Shown in pieces: positions 17,334-26,866 of a DNA stretch of 64,000 nt. The stretch's first letter is position 1. Every line of letters starts with the position of its first letter. Origin of the DNA: Colwellia sp. C2M11 (GTDB taxonomy: Bacteria > Pseudomonadota > Gammaproteobacteria > Enterobacterales > Alteromonadaceae); assembly GCF_018860915.1 (NCBI RefSeq), contig NZ_JAHKQD010000052.1, positions 1 through 64,000 of the forward strand, written 5' to 3'. Under the pieces are notes generated by a model, which saw only the letters and a program-made list of their open reading frames with translations, did not search any database and had not been told where the DNA came from. The translations under genes were made by a program, and so were the position numbers.

Positions 17334-17696
17334 ATGTCACCAATTGAAAGCCAAAGATTAATGCTGAGTAAAATGACTGATATGCAGCAAATTGCGAGCG
17401 ATCGCATTGTGCCTGCTGATATTACTGCAGATAGAATTATGTCTACTGAAATTAATACTCAGTTTTATGGAAGAAGTGATTCTATTAGCGGAGATTTTAA
17501 ATCAGTTGTGCGCTCTATTAATGAGCAGCAAAATATTTCAGGTCAAATGATGGCTGCTGTAGATACTGGGCGTAGTGATGACGTTGTCGGTGCAATGGTT
17601 GCGAGTCAAAAAGCTAGCTTAAGTTTTTCTATGTTAATGGAAATTCGAAACAAAGTGTTAAATGGCGTTGATGATGTCATGCGCATGTCACTGTAA
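17334..17696 (+). CDS. fliE: Flagellar hook-basal body protein FliE
   Basis: FliE joins the MS ring to the rod. The 120-residue protein ends with the family signature (VGAMVASQKASLSFSMLMEI, RNKVLNGVDDVMRMSL); the N-terminal half is variable. It follows lafK by 17 bases and precedes fliF by the same distance, starting the basal-body block fliEFGHIJ. Confidence 0.92.
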   Translation: MSPIESQRLMLSKMTDMQQIASDRIVPADITADRIMSTEINTQFYGRSDSISGDFKSVVRSINEQQNISGQMMAAVDTGRSDDVVGAMVASQKASLSFSMLMEIRNKVLNGVDDVMRMSL

Positions 17697-17713
17697 TGGG
17701 AAAGTATTAAAGT

Positions 17714-19468
17714 ATGAAAGGTGAACTAACAAAAGCTGACTCACAGCCACGTAATGAAGTGAACTTGCGCGAAAAAGTGGTTAACTTTTCCAATAAAATC
17801 AGTACAGCAGCGAGTCATGGTGAGAAGAATGTAGCAACAATTGCATTGTTAGCGACCCTAGTTGCAGCCACTATTGTTATTATTTTATGGACTTCCGCAA
17901 AAAATTATGTGCCTTTATATGGCAATCAAGAAAGTTATGATAAAGCAAATATTCTTGAAATTTTAGATAAAGAAGAAATTACCTTTCGAATAGATACGGA
18001 TAGCGGCAATATCTTGGTCCCTCAAGAAAAACTTGCTGACGCCCGTATCACTTTAGCAGCAAGAGGTATTAAAGCTTCTATGCCTGAAGGTATTGAAAAT
18101 ATTGGCAGTAAAGTATCAATGGGTACTAGTCAATTTATTGAATCAATGCAATATCAACATGCGCTTGAAGGAGAGCTTGCTCGTACCATTATTAATATGC
18201 AAGGAGTACGTAATGCCCGTGTCCATTTAGCTATTCCTAAACGTACATTATTTGTTGGTCGTAATGAGCAAAAAACTGCGGCATCGGTAATGGTTGATTT
18301 AGCACCAGGACATGAGCTTAAAGCTGAACATGTAGAGGCTATCATCTCGTTAGTGATTGGCAGTGTACCTGGGCTAGATCCACGTTCTGTTTCTGTTGTT
18401 GATCAACGTGGTGAGTTACTTAGTGGTAATTTATATGATAGTACTCCCATCGGTAAAGAGACAGATAAGAAACTCGCTTTTGTTGAAAAAGTGGAGCGTA
18501 ATATCGAGCAACGAGCATCGATCATGCTATTACCTATTTTAGGTGAAGGGAATTATCGAATTCAGGTTTCAACAGAAGTCGATTTCAGTGTAGTTGAAGA
18601 AACGAAAGAAGCCGTTGACCCGCAAAATGTTCTTAAGCAAGAGCGATTAAAATCAGACTCAACGGAAGACCAATTTGCCGGTGGTATACCGGGAGCACTT
18701 GCGAATCAACCACCATTACCTGAGGCTGATGGGGAAGAAGACAATAATGAACGAATCTCTGAGCGCAGTGAGAGCAGTCGTGAATATGAAAATGGTCGAT
18801 CTGTAACACATACGCGTTACGAAGTTGGTCGTTTAACTAATATGAGTCTATCTGTGCTGGTAAACGAGGCTGCATCAGGCTCTGAAGAGGGCTGGCAACA
18901 AGCAAACCTTGATGCTTTAGGTCAAATGGTTAAAACCGCAACAGGATATAATTTAGAGCGTGGTGATCAATTCAATATTACTAGTTTCGCTTTTGTTGAG
19001 GCAAAAGTACTCGCCCCTGGTGAAGGTTTACAGTGGTGGCAGATGCCTGAAGTTAGAGAATATGCGCGTTATATTTTCGGTTTATTAATAAGCTTAGTAC
19101 TTATTTTATTTGGTGTTCGTCCGCTTGTTAACCATTTAATTAAAGGTAAAAATATTACTGCACCTGCTGCAACTCTTGTTGAAAATCAAGTTAATGGCGC
19201 TAGCTCAGAGCATCCTTTTGAGCGTCAAAGTACACCGTTGGATGACGCACTTGAGAAAAGTACAACTGAAGAAAATAACGCTGCTGGCGCAAACGCTAAC
19301 GCAAACGCTAATACTAACTCTACTATTGCATTACCTAAAGTCGGTAGTGATTTCGAAGAGCAAATTGCGCATATGCAATTATTGGCTAGCCGTGAAACTG
19401 AGCGTGTGACATCAGTCATTAAATATTGGGTAGAGCAAGGGGTTGAAAGTGAATCAGGAAAATCATGA
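17714..19468 (+). CDS. fliF: Flagellar MS-ring protein FliF
   Basis: FliF forms the MS ring, the first structure built. The 584-residue protein has two membrane helices (about 40-62 and 447-468) flanking the periplasmic ring-building domains (YscJ/FliF fold with RTIINMQGVRNARVHLAIPK), and a cytoplasmic tail that binds FliG. The tail linker contains an Asn-Ala repeat (NANANANTN) with repetitive DNA at about 19290-19318. The gene overlaps fliG by 20 bases. Confidence 0.95.
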   Translation: MKGELTKADSQPRNEVNLREKVVNFSNKISTAASHGEKNVATIALLATLVAATIVIILWTSAKNYVPLYGNQESYDKANILEILDKEEITFRIDTDSGNILVPQEKLADARITLAARGIKASMPEGIENIGSKVSMGTSQFIESMQYQHALEGELARTIINMQGVRNARVHLAIPKRTLFVGRNEQKTAASVMVDLAPGHELKAEHVEAIISLVIGSVPGLDPRSVSVVDQRGELLSGNLYDSTPIGKETDKKLAFVEKVERNIEQRASIMLLPILGEGNYRIQVSTEVDFSVVEETKEAVDPQNVLKQERLKSDSTEDQFAGGIPGALANQPPLPEADGEEDNNERISERSESSREYENGRSVTHTRYEVGRLTNMSLSVLVNEAASGSEEGWQQANLDALGQMVKTATGYNLERGDQFNITSFAFVEAKVLAPGEGLQWWQMPEVREYARYIFGLLISLVLILFGVRPLVNHLIKGKNITAPAATLVENQVNGASSEHPFERQSTPLDDALEKSTTEENNAAGANANANANTNSTIALPKVGSDFEEQIAHMQLLASRETERVTSVIKYWVEQGVESESGKS

Positions 19469-20501
19469 TGGTATAGATATATCGGTACCGGGTCCAGACC
19501 GTGCCGCTATATCAATACCAGCGCTAGACCGTGCCGCTATTTTATTACTCAGTATGGGTGAAGAAAATGCGGCAAGTGTGATACGTAAATTAGGTCGACG
19601 TGAAGTTAAAGCTATTTCAGAGCGTATGGCAAAAATATCAAATATTACTAAAAATGATGTTGCTAATACACTGACTCACTTTTTTGATTGTTATCGTAAC
19701 GAAAGCGGTGTAAATGGTGCTTCTCGTGCATACCTAGAACGTGCTTTAGATAAGGCTGTAGGTCGACGTCTTGCTCGAGGAATGCTTGATGATATTTACG
19801 GTGGGGCTATGAATGATGATTTACGTCGTTTGGAATGGGTGCCTGCCGAACTTATTATGCGCTTTTTAGAGCAAGAACATGTACAAATGCAGGCACTATT
19901 TTTGGCTTTTTTACCGCCAGAGCAAGCGGCGGCTGTTATATCACTATTTCCAGAGCCAAAACATGATGATTTATTGTATCGAATAGCAAGTTTACGCGAA
20001 GTAAGCGAACATGTAATGGACGATATTCGTTTGACAATTGAAGCGTGTATTGAATTTGTTGGTTGTCAAGTTGGTGCACAGGTCAATGGTGTTGATAAAG
20101 TAGCTGAAATTATGAGTCGATACAGTGGTAATAAGAGTCATATTATCTCGGTAATGAAAAAGCACGATAATAATGTTGCTGATGCGATTCAAGAGCGTAT
20201 GTATGACTTTAGTAGTCTAACTTTACAGTCAGACGAAATACTATCTCAACTGTTAAATGATATCCCAGATGAACTTTGGACCATGGCATTAAAAGGGTCG
20301 AAACCTGATTTTATGGAACGTCTACTAAGCTCGTTACCTAAGCGTTTGGCGCAAGTATATACACAGCAAATCGAAAATTTATCGGCGCAACCTGTTAGCA
20401 AAGTTGAAGCCGCTAGACGGGAAATTATGAACATAATACGAGATATGAGCAAAAAAGGTGAAGTTGATTATAGACTCTACCAAGAAGAAACGGCTGGTTA
20501 A
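19449..20501 (+). CDS. fliG: Flagellar switch protein FliG
   Basis: FliG is the rotor protein that meets MotA and couples to FliM. The 350-residue product has the expected three all-helical domains (ILLLSMGEENAASVIRKLGRREV near the N-terminus; FLPPEQAAAVISLFPEP in the middle; a charged C-terminal torque helix region near 270-300). I chose GTG 19449, six bases after AAGGGG (19437-19442), instead of TTG 19443, which directly touches that site. Codons 12-31 are a tandem 10-residue duplication (SVPGPDRAAI / SIPALDRAAI), which lengthens the N-terminal arm. The fliH start overlaps its stop codon. Confidence 0.94.
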   Translation: MNQENHDGIDISVPGPDRAAISIPALDRAAILLLSMGEENAASVIRKLGRREVKAISERMAKISNITKNDVANTLTHFFDCYRNESGVNGASRAYLERALDKAVGRRLARGMLDDIYGGAMNDDLRRLEWVPAELIMRFLEQEHVQMQALFLAFLPPEQAAAVISLFPEPKHDDLLYRIASLREVSEHVMDDIRLTIEACIEFVGCQVGAQVNGVDKVAEIMSRYSGNKSHIISVMKKHDNNVADAIQERMYDFSSLTLQSDEILSQLLNDIPDELWTMALKGSKPDFMERLLSSLPKRLAQVYTQQIENLSAQPVSKVEAARREIMNIIRDMSKKGEVDYRLYQEETAG

Positions 20502-21127
20502 TGATGAGTGAACCGTTTCGATTTCCTACGCTAACAAAAACCGATCAACAGCAAAGCTTACATCAACGCTTAAAGCAGGCGGAAGAGTTTGGTTGGCAAA
20601 AAGGCTTCGATGAAGGAATTCGTCAAAGTATTGAGGAACAAAAAGAAAAAATGGCTCAGGAAGTGAATGAGCGTGTTGAAACTTTAATTAAAGAGCAGAT
20701 AGATGAGCATAAGCAAACATTACTTTTGCGCTTTAATGATCTATTTGAACAGTCTGAAAAAAATATTAACTTACAATCAGATGACGTTATTAAAGAGTTA
20801 TGTGTTTTAATTACTAAAGTCACCAAAACGGTTTTAGATTGTGAGCTAAAAATACAGCCTCAGCGCATGATTGTGCTTGTTCAGCAAGCTATAGAGTTAT
20901 TAGCTGGACGGGATAAGATCAAAGAGGTTGTTTTTTCATCAGCAGATAAAGACTGGCTTGATGGTGCTGCATTAGAGGTGCTTACTACACAAGTTACGTT
21001 TGATGAACAACTCTCCCAAGGTGATGTTCAACTAATTGCTGATCAGCAAACACATAGTTTATCATTCTCGCAACGCTTAGATGCCTTGCTAAATGAAGCA
21101 ACTACAGCACTATTGAGTGATGATTAA
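20501..21127 (+). CDS. fliH: Flagellar assembly protein FliH
   Basis: FliH is the stator-like regulator of the FliI ATPase. The 208 residues show the usual layout: a short N-terminal region with FRFPTL, a glutamine/glutamate-rich coiled coil (about 20-90) including GWQKGFDEGI, and a C-terminal V-type-ATPase-subunit-E-like domain. ATG 20501 overlaps the fliG stop; ATG 20504 directly after it is an equal alternative. Confidence 0.88.
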   Translation: MMSEPFRFPTLTKTDQQQSLHQRLKQAEEFGWQKGFDEGIRQSIEEQKEKMAQEVNERVETLIKEQIDEHKQTLLLRFNDLFEQSEKNINLQSDDVIKELCVLITKVTKTVLDCELKIQPQRMIVLVQQAIELLAGRDKIKEVVFSSADKDWLDGAALEVLTTQVTFDEQLSQGDVQLIADQQTHSLSFSQRLDALLNEATTALLSDD

Positions 21128-21130
21128 TTC

Positions 21131-22483
21131 ATGACTAGCACCCTATTAGAGCGCTTAGGAAAAGCAACTTGCGCGTTAACATCTCCACCACTCTTGCAAA
21201 GCTACGGCCGTTTGGTCCGTGTAAATGGCTTGACGCTGACAGCAGTAGGAGGTGTTTTCACCATGGGGAAAAAGTATCAAGTTGAGGGTATTGATGGTAC
21301 TTGGTATGACGTTGAAGTTATTGGTTTTCATGAGTCTGAAGCCTATTTAATGCCATTGAATAAAATTCAAGATTTGTACGCTGGCGCTCGTGTTCGAGTT
21401 GCCAAGAATGAGCCTTCTGTCTGTATTGATGAACGATTGTTAGGGCGTGTGCTTGATGCACAAATGAATCCTATTGATGACCTCGGGCCATTAGCAAAAG
21501 ATCAAGAAAATGTTGCGCTTAAGCTTTCAAAATCGACTCAATTAAACCCTCTACAACGTAAAGGGGTCACTGAGCCATTGGATGTTGGTATTCGAGCCAT
21601 CAATAGTTTATTTACTGTTGGAAAAGGTCAACGTCTGGGACTATTTGCAGGGTCAGGCGTAGGTAAAAGTAAGCTATTGGGCATGATGACTAAATTTACC
21701 TCAGCGGACGTGGTTATTGTTTCGCTTGTTGGTGAGCGAGGTTGGGAAGTTAAGGAATTTATCGAACAAAGTCTCGGTCCTGAAGGCTTAAAAAAAGCAA
21801 TTATTATCGCTTCACCTGCTGATGATTCTCCTTTACTTAGAGTTAAAGCTGCGGAGTTAAGCCATCAACTTGCTATATATTTTCGAGATAAAAACCTTAA
21901 TGTGCTGCTACTGATGGACTCCTTAACACGCTATGCGCAAGCCTATAGAGAAATAGGCTTATCTGTAGGAGAGTTACCCGCTTCGAAAGGCTATCCTCCT
22001 TCAGTTTATAGTAAATTAACTCAGCTTGTTGAAAGCTCAGGTAATAGCGAAAAAAGCCAGGGCTCAATGACAGCAATTTATACGGTATTGGCCGAAGGTG
22101 ATGATCAACAAGATCCTATCGCCGATAACGCTCGGGCAATTTTAGATGGTCACATCGTTCTTGATCGTACGCTGGCTGAAAAAGGGCATTACCCAGCGAT
22201 AAATATTGGTGCTTCTATTAGTCGTGTTATGCCAAATATTGTGAATCCATCGCAATTGCAAAATTGCTATACATTAAAGAAATTATATAGTCGCTATTTA
22301 CAAGTTCATGAACTTATTCCACTTGGCGCGTATCAAGCAGGTAAAGATGCCGAACTCGATGCCGCTGTGACGTTATATCCAGAAATTGAAAATTTTTTGT
22401 GTCAAAAGCTTAATGAAAAAATTGATTTTTCAGACTCAGCTACACAGTTAGAATTAATAATGGGGAAGTATAATGCTAACTAA
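21131..22483 (+). CDS. fliI: Flagellum-specific ATPase FliI
   Basis: FliI is the hexameric ATPase at the base of the export apparatus. At 450 residues it has normal length, with Walker A in GLFAGSGVGKSKLLG (about 170-184), the catalytic GERGWEVKEF segment, Walker B VLLLMDSLTRYAQAYREIGL and the SMTAIYTVLAEGDD segment. The family is related to the F1 beta subunit, but the flanking genes and the DPIADNARAILDGHIVLDR motif make it the export ATPase. It overlaps fliJ by 11 bases. Confidence 0.96.
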   Translation: MTSTLLERLGKATCALTSPPLLQSYGRLVRVNGLTLTAVGGVFTMGKKYQVEGIDGTWYDVEVIGFHESEAYLMPLNKIQDLYAGARVRVAKNEPSVCIDERLLGRVLDAQMNPIDDLGPLAKDQENVALKLSKSTQLNPLQRKGVTEPLDVGIRAINSLFTVGKGQRLGLFAGSGVGKSKLLGMMTKFTSADVVIVSLVGERGWEVKEFIEQSLGPEGLKKAIIIASPADDSPLLRVKAAELSHQLAIYFRDKNLNVLLLMDSLTRYAQAYREIGLSVGELPASKGYPPSVYSKLTQLVESSGNSEKSQGSMTAIYTVLAEGDDQQDPIADNARAILDGHIVLDRTLAEKGHYPAINIGASISRVMPNIVNPSQLQNCYTLKKLYSRYLQVHELIPLGAYQAGKDAELDAAVTLYPEIENFLCQKLNEKIDFSDSATQLELIMGKYNAN

Positions 22484-22892
22484 GTTTAAAGATATGCAAA
22501 AAGATAAGCTTGATCAGATGCTAGCTAAACAATCGGAATTACAACAGCGTAGTGCTCAAGAGCAACAACGTTTACAATTATTGCAGCAACATATCGACAG
22601 CATGGAAAAGAATGTAAGTATGAAATCATCTATATGCTTGCAAAATCTTTCAGGTATGAAAGTGATCTTGAACAACTTATCTAACCAACAAAGTGCATTA
22701 ATCACTCAGTCACAAAATGACGAATCACGTCAACAGCAAGCCTGTTTAAAGCAGATGAACTTTACCAAAGGAATAGAAGGGATTGTACAAAGTCGCCATC
22801 AAGTCTTACAAGAGCAGTTACAGCAACAAGAAAATAAAGACCTCGATGAAATGGTTATTCAAGGCTATGTTCGCAATAAACAAACAGGTTGA
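22473..22892 (+). CDS. fliJ: Flagellar export protein FliJ
   Basis: FliJ is the central stalk of the export ATPase and recycles chaperones. The 139-residue product is almost entirely glutamine-rich coiled coil, as expected; sequence identity in this family is low, so position directly after fliI (11-base overlap) carries much of the weight. It is the last gene of the flagellar locus. Confidence 0.85.
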   Translation: MLTKFKDMQKDKLDQMLAKQSELQQRSAQEQQRLQLLQQHIDSMEKNVSMKSSICLQNLSGMKVILNNLSNQQSALITQSQNDESRQQQACLKQMNFTKGIEGIVQSRHQVLQEQLQQQENKDLDEMVIQGYVRNKQTG

Positions 22893-23511
22893 AGCCATTT
22901 TTATACCTTGTCTATACCATAAAATAACAAGCTAATCTGACCATAGTTTTGATTAGTATGGCTTAACTTTATTTCACTTCTTCTTCAATGGTGCTTAGCC
23001 ATCAGCACTTAGATATCACACACTTGTATTAACTACTGTACCCCAAGCAGTCACTCTTTCTATTATTTGATCATATTTTAATTCAAAATCAATTAGATGA
23101 TCCTTTTCTTATTTTTTATAAGTGATTGTTTTTATTTTTATTTTATAAGTTTTATTACCATGAATACATCAATTAATTTAAAATTTAACTGTAGGTTTAT
23201 CTACAACTACCATTATTTTTATTAATAAATTTGTTGACTATATAAACTTGTGGTGGGATTATGCTCGGTATCTGGGCATTTGCCCTAGTAATTTATAAAA
23301 ATAAAATATTTAAACAAAGTGAAGTTATTGCGCTAAATAATAGTTTCATTTTTTCTAGGTCTGACTTTGCTGATTGTTACGCAAATACTTTCGATCTTAC
23401 TGAATTTACGGTTAATACATAAAATAAAAGCAAAATAATAGAGGCGTAAATATGAAACACATATTTATCTCTTAATATTTGTTTATAAAATGAAAATGGG
23501 GAAAAAGATAA
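22893..23511 (+). other. Intergenic region between the flagellar locus and the polyol genes
   Basis: A 619-base AT-rich gap. I see a possible promoter (TTGACT 23234-23239, GATTAT 23257-23262, 17-base spacer), a short palindrome GGGCATTTGCCC at 23274-23285 and a 5-bp hairpin near 23192-23207. A 53-codon frame at 23261-23422 is open but lacks a good ribosome binding site. No terminator with a clear T-run follows fliJ. Confidence 0.5.
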
Positions 23512-25227
23512 ATGTCTGATATTCAGAGAGATAATTCATTTAGTGATATAAATGAAGAACAAATGCCCGTTGCAAAAAGCAAATTACATGGCTGGAAACA
23601 TTTCGCTGGTTTGTATGCAGGAGAGCATGTTGCTGCGACCGAATTTGTTATTGGGGCAACCTTTGTTGCCTTAGGTGCATCGACCAAAGATATCCTTTTA
23701 GGTTTAGTTATCGGTAACTTATTAGCAATGATGTCTTGGTGGTTATTAACAGCACCTATTGCTGTTGAAACTCGCTTAAGTTTATATAATTACCTTAATA
23801 AAATTGCTGGTAATTCAATGACCAAGCTTTATAACTGGGCTAATGTCGTTATTTTCTCGGTTATCTCTGCAGCCATGATCACAGTATCTTCTACCGCGGT
23901 CAGGTTTTTATTCGACATACCTGCACAACTTAATTGGTATCCAAATAGTTTTTGGTTTGTGGCAATCGTCTTAGCGGTTGGTTCTATTGTTGTGTTTGTT
24001 GCTATGTACGGTTTCTCAACCGTTGCGGACTTCTCTAAAATATGCGCGCCTTGGTTATTTGTTATTTTTATAGCGGGCTCTTTCACGCTTTTCCCTGCCT
24101 TATCTAATCATGTTTTAGGTACAACCACCTTAACTGGGTGGGGTGATTTTATGACTATTGGTGATAGCTCTATTTGGACTGGATTTACCAGTGATGGTGA
24201 AAAAGGTATTGGCTTGTTTGAAGTTATTGGTTTCGCTTGGGCAGCCAACTCAATTACACACTTTGGTTTAATTGATATGGCGATATTTCGTTTTGCTAAA
24301 CGTAAAAGTTATGGCTTGTTCTCTGGTGTTGGTATGTTTTTTGGGCATTACTTAGCTTGGATTTCGGCAGGTATTATGGGCGCAGGTGCTGCGGTATTAC
24401 TTAAAACAAGTATTAGTTCATTAGACCCAGGCGATGTTGCTTACCATGCATTAGGTTTAACTGGCTTTGTTATTATTATTATTGCCGGTTGGACCACGGC
24501 GAATGCTAATTTATATCGTGCAGGGCTAGCTGCTCAGTCTATTTTTGTTAATCAATCACGTGAAAAAACAACCGCTATTGTTGGTGTTGTTACCGTAATT
24601 ATTGCCTGTTTCCCGTTTGTATTCTCTCAAATGTTACCATTATTAACTTACGCTGGTTTATTAGTTGTTCCTGTTGGCGGTATTGTTTTTGCAGAGCATG
24701 TATTGTTTCCAAAAGTTGGTTTAACGCGTTATTGGGCTAAATATCAAAATATTTCTCGTAGTATTCCTGCCATTGCTACTTGGGCTTTAGCTTTAGTTTT
24801 TGGTTTTGGTTTAAATATTTTAGACGTAATGTCTTTCTATTACTTATTCATCCCTACTTGGATATTCAGCATTGTTATTTACACCTTTTTAGCTAAGCAA
24901 TATGGTGCTGATCGAGACTATACCAGAGCAGAAGCGGCAGAATTACTTGAGCAGCAAGAAATTGTCGCTTATCAAGTTAAGCAAGCTACTAACAATAAGC
25001 CTTTTATTCTTGATACAAGTGTCATGAGCAAACTATTAAATGTTGTCTCAGTTATTTCATTATTGGTTATTACTGCCTTTGCTTGTCAAGTTATGTTTTT
25101 CAGTGAAACCATGGATATTTATGATGTAAATAAAGCGGAATTCGAATTTTACTGTTTTATCTTTACTATCACCTATTTCGCGAGCGCTTATATGTCGCTA
25201 AAACGTCAAAAAGCGCTGAACAAGTAG
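23512..25227 (+). CDS. NCS1-family permease, probable polyol or nucleobase symporter
   Basis: A 571-residue inner-membrane protein with about 12 membrane helices and the layout of the NCS1 (purine/cytosine permease) family: LHGWKHFAGLYAGEHVA at the N-terminus, a GLVIGNLLA helix and an ETRLSLYNYLNK loop. Family members usually take up nucleobases, hydantoins or thiamine precursors with sodium or protons. Here the next genes are a mannitol dehydrogenase and a fructokinase and no nucleobase enzyme is nearby, so a sugar-alcohol substrate is suggested by context only. The gene is followed by a hairpin and then the dehydrogenase 103 bases on. Confidence 0.75.
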   Translation: MSDIQRDNSFSDINEEQMPVAKSKLHGWKHFAGLYAGEHVAATEFVIGATFVALGASTKDILLGLVIGNLLAMMSWWLLTAPIAVETRLSLYNYLNKIAGNSMTKLYNWANVVIFSVISAAMITVSSTAVRFLFDIPAQLNWYPNSFWFVAIVLAVGSIVVFVAMYGFSTVADFSKICAPWLFVIFIAGSFTLFPALSNHVLGTTTLTGWGDFMTIGDSSIWTGFTSDGEKGIGLFEVIGFAWAANSITHFGLIDMAIFRFAKRKSYGLFSGVGMFFGHYLAWISAGIMGAGAAVLLKTSISSLDPGDVAYHALGLTGFVIIIIAGWTTANANLYRAGLAAQSIFVNQSREKTTAIVGVVTVIIACFPFVFSQMLPLLTYAGLLVVPVGGIVFAEHVLFPKVGLTRYWAKYQNISRSIPAIATWALALVFGFGLNILDVMSFYYLFIPTWIFSIVIYTFLAKQYGADRDYTRAEAAELLEQQEIVAYQVKQATNNKPFILDTSVMSKLLNVVSVISLLVITAFACQVMFFSETMDIYDVNKAEFEFYCFIFTITYFASAYMSLKRQKALNK

Positions 25228-25260
25228 TAATTTAAAAGTAAATAAATACAATTCAACAAA

Positions 25261-25298
25261 CTGGATAGCCTGAATTAGCGTTATCCAGCCTATATTTT
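25261..25298 (+). terminator. Hairpin between the permease and dehydrogenase genes
   Basis: CTGGATA (25261-25267) pairs with TATCCAG (25282-25288) around a 14-base loop and is followed by TATATTTTTA. It may lower transcription of the downstream genes or stabilise the permease mRNA; promoter-like boxes between it and 25331 are not clear. Confidence 0.5.
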
Positions 25299-25330
25299 TA
25301 GGGTTAATCCTATACCGTAAGGCAAAAAAC

Positions 25331-26866
25331 ATGACTATTACTTCATTAAATGAAACACAAAGCAACTCGTTAAACCAATTAACATTAGCGAGTTTACCTA
25401 GCAATATTGATATTCCTACTTATGATCGTAGTCAGCTTAAGCCGGGTATTGTTCATATTGGTGTTGGTGGTTTTCATCGTGCCCATCAAGCGGTATATAT
25501 TAATGAATTATTAAAAACACCAGGCTCTGAGCAATGGGGAATTTGTGGTGTAGGTTTATTAGAAAATAATCGCGGTTTACGTGATGTTTTAGTTAAACAA
25601 GACTACTTGTATTCTTTAGTGGTACGTCATCCAAATGGCGAAATAGATAACAAAATTATTGGTTCAATGATTGACTTTATCTTTGCACCAGATAGTAAAC
25701 AGGCAGTGGTAGACAAGCTAGCGCATAACGATACAAAAATTGTGTCGTTAACTATTACTGAAGGAGGTTATAACCTAAACCCTATTACTGGCGATTTAGA
25801 TTTAGAAAACGAAAGTATAATACACGACATTGCCAATCCTGAAGATCCAACAACAGCATTTGGTTATATTGCTGCAGCATTACAAATACGTAAAAGCCAA
25901 GGTATGAAAGCTTTTACTGTGCAGTCTTGTGATAATATTCAACATAACGGTGCCGTAACACGTAAAATGCTACTTACTTTTACTCAGCAACAAGATCCTG
26001 AATTAAGTCAATGGATTGAAGATCATGTTGAGTTCCCTAATGCTATGGTCGATCGCATTACCCCGGTAACAACAAAAGCTGATATTGACTATGTGGCAGA
26101 TACTTTTGGTTTAATCGACGAATGGCCAATTACCTGTGAATCATTTTCACAATGGGTAATTGAAGATAACTTCAGTGATGGTCGTCCTAATTGGGATTTA
26201 GTTGGTGCGCAGTTTGTCACAGATGTAACACCATTTGAAAAAATGAAAATACGTTTATTGAACGCAGGTCATTCAGTATTAGGTTTATTAGGTTCAATCC
26301 ATGGTTATGCAACAATAGATGAAACCGTATCAGATAAAGATTTTGCCCAATATCTACGTGCTTTTATGGACTTAGAAGTTACACCGCTACTTGATGAATT
26401 AGAGGGTATTGATCTCGATGAATACAAAGACACGTTAATTGAACGCTTTTCAAACCCAAACATTAAAGATAGTTTAGCGCGTATTTGTTCTGAAAGTTCA
26501 GCTAAATTACCTAAGTTTTTAATCGCCACCATAAATGAAAACTTAGCGCTTGGGCGTGACTGTTCACTTGCTACGTTAGTTATTGCAACATGGTGTTTAT
26601 ACAGTGACAAACAAGTTAACCAAGCGTTAGAAGCGTTAGATATTCAAGATGCAATGAAAAATGATCTTGCTAAGTATGCGCATAAAACCACTGAAGATAA
26701 GTTAGCTTTCTTAAGAATTAATAGCTTGTTTGGTGATCTCATTGAACAACCTGTTTTTAGTGAGTTGTATGGCAACGCGATTGATGAATTATATTTACCA
26801 ATCAGTAATATCAAAAATATTATGAAGAATACCCTTAACCAAAAACTAGCAGCGGAGAAATTATAA
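25331..26866 (+). CDS. Mannitol 2-dehydrogenase-type polyol dehydrogenase
   Basis: A long-chain polyol-specific dehydrogenase that would oxidise D-mannitol (or arabinitol/sorbitol) to the 2-keto sugar with NAD. The 511 residues show an N-terminal Rossmann domain with IVHIGVGGFHRAHQAVY and the catalytic K306, N311 and H314 in the family spacing (K-x4-N-x2-H, MKIRLLNAGHS). UxuB and tagaturonate reductases belong to the same superfamily; the adjacent fructokinase favours mannitol. The stop overlaps the fructokinase start (TAATG). AAGG lies upstream of ATG 25331. Confidence 0.85.
   Translation: MTITSLNETQSNSLNQLTLASLPSNIDIPTYDRSQLKPGIVHIGVGGFHRAHQAVYINELLKTPGSEQWGICGVGLLENNRGLRDVLVKQDYLYSLVVRHPNGEIDNKIIGSMIDFIFAPDSKQAVVDKLAHNDTKIVSLTITEGGYNLNPITGDLDLENESIIHDIANPEDPTTAFGYIAAALQIRKSQGMKAFTVQSCDNIQHNGAVTRKMLLTFTQQQDPELSQWIEDHVEFPNAMVDRITPVTTKADIDYVADTFGLIDEWPITCESFSQWVIEDNFSDGRPNWDLVGAQFVTDVTPFEKMKIRLLNAGHSVLGLLGSIHGYATIDETVSDKDFAQYLRAFMDLEVTPLLDELEGIDLDEYKDTLIERFSNPNIKDSLARICSESSAKLPKFLIATINENLALGRDCSLATLVIATWCLYSDKQVNQALEALDIQDAMKNDLAKYAHKTTEDKLAFLRINSLFGDLIEQPVFSELYGNAIDELYLPISNIKNIMKNTLNQKLAAEKL

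Noticed and set aside
22932-22956. CTAATC/GATTAG hairpin after fliJ as a terminator
   Set aside because: Six-bp AT-rich stem, 13-base loop and no T-run.
23261-23422. A 53-codon open frame (starting MLGIWAFALVIY) in the gap after fliJ
   Set aside because: Only a weak TGGTGGG before the ATG, no recognised similarity, and it overlaps the possible -10 box; probably chance.
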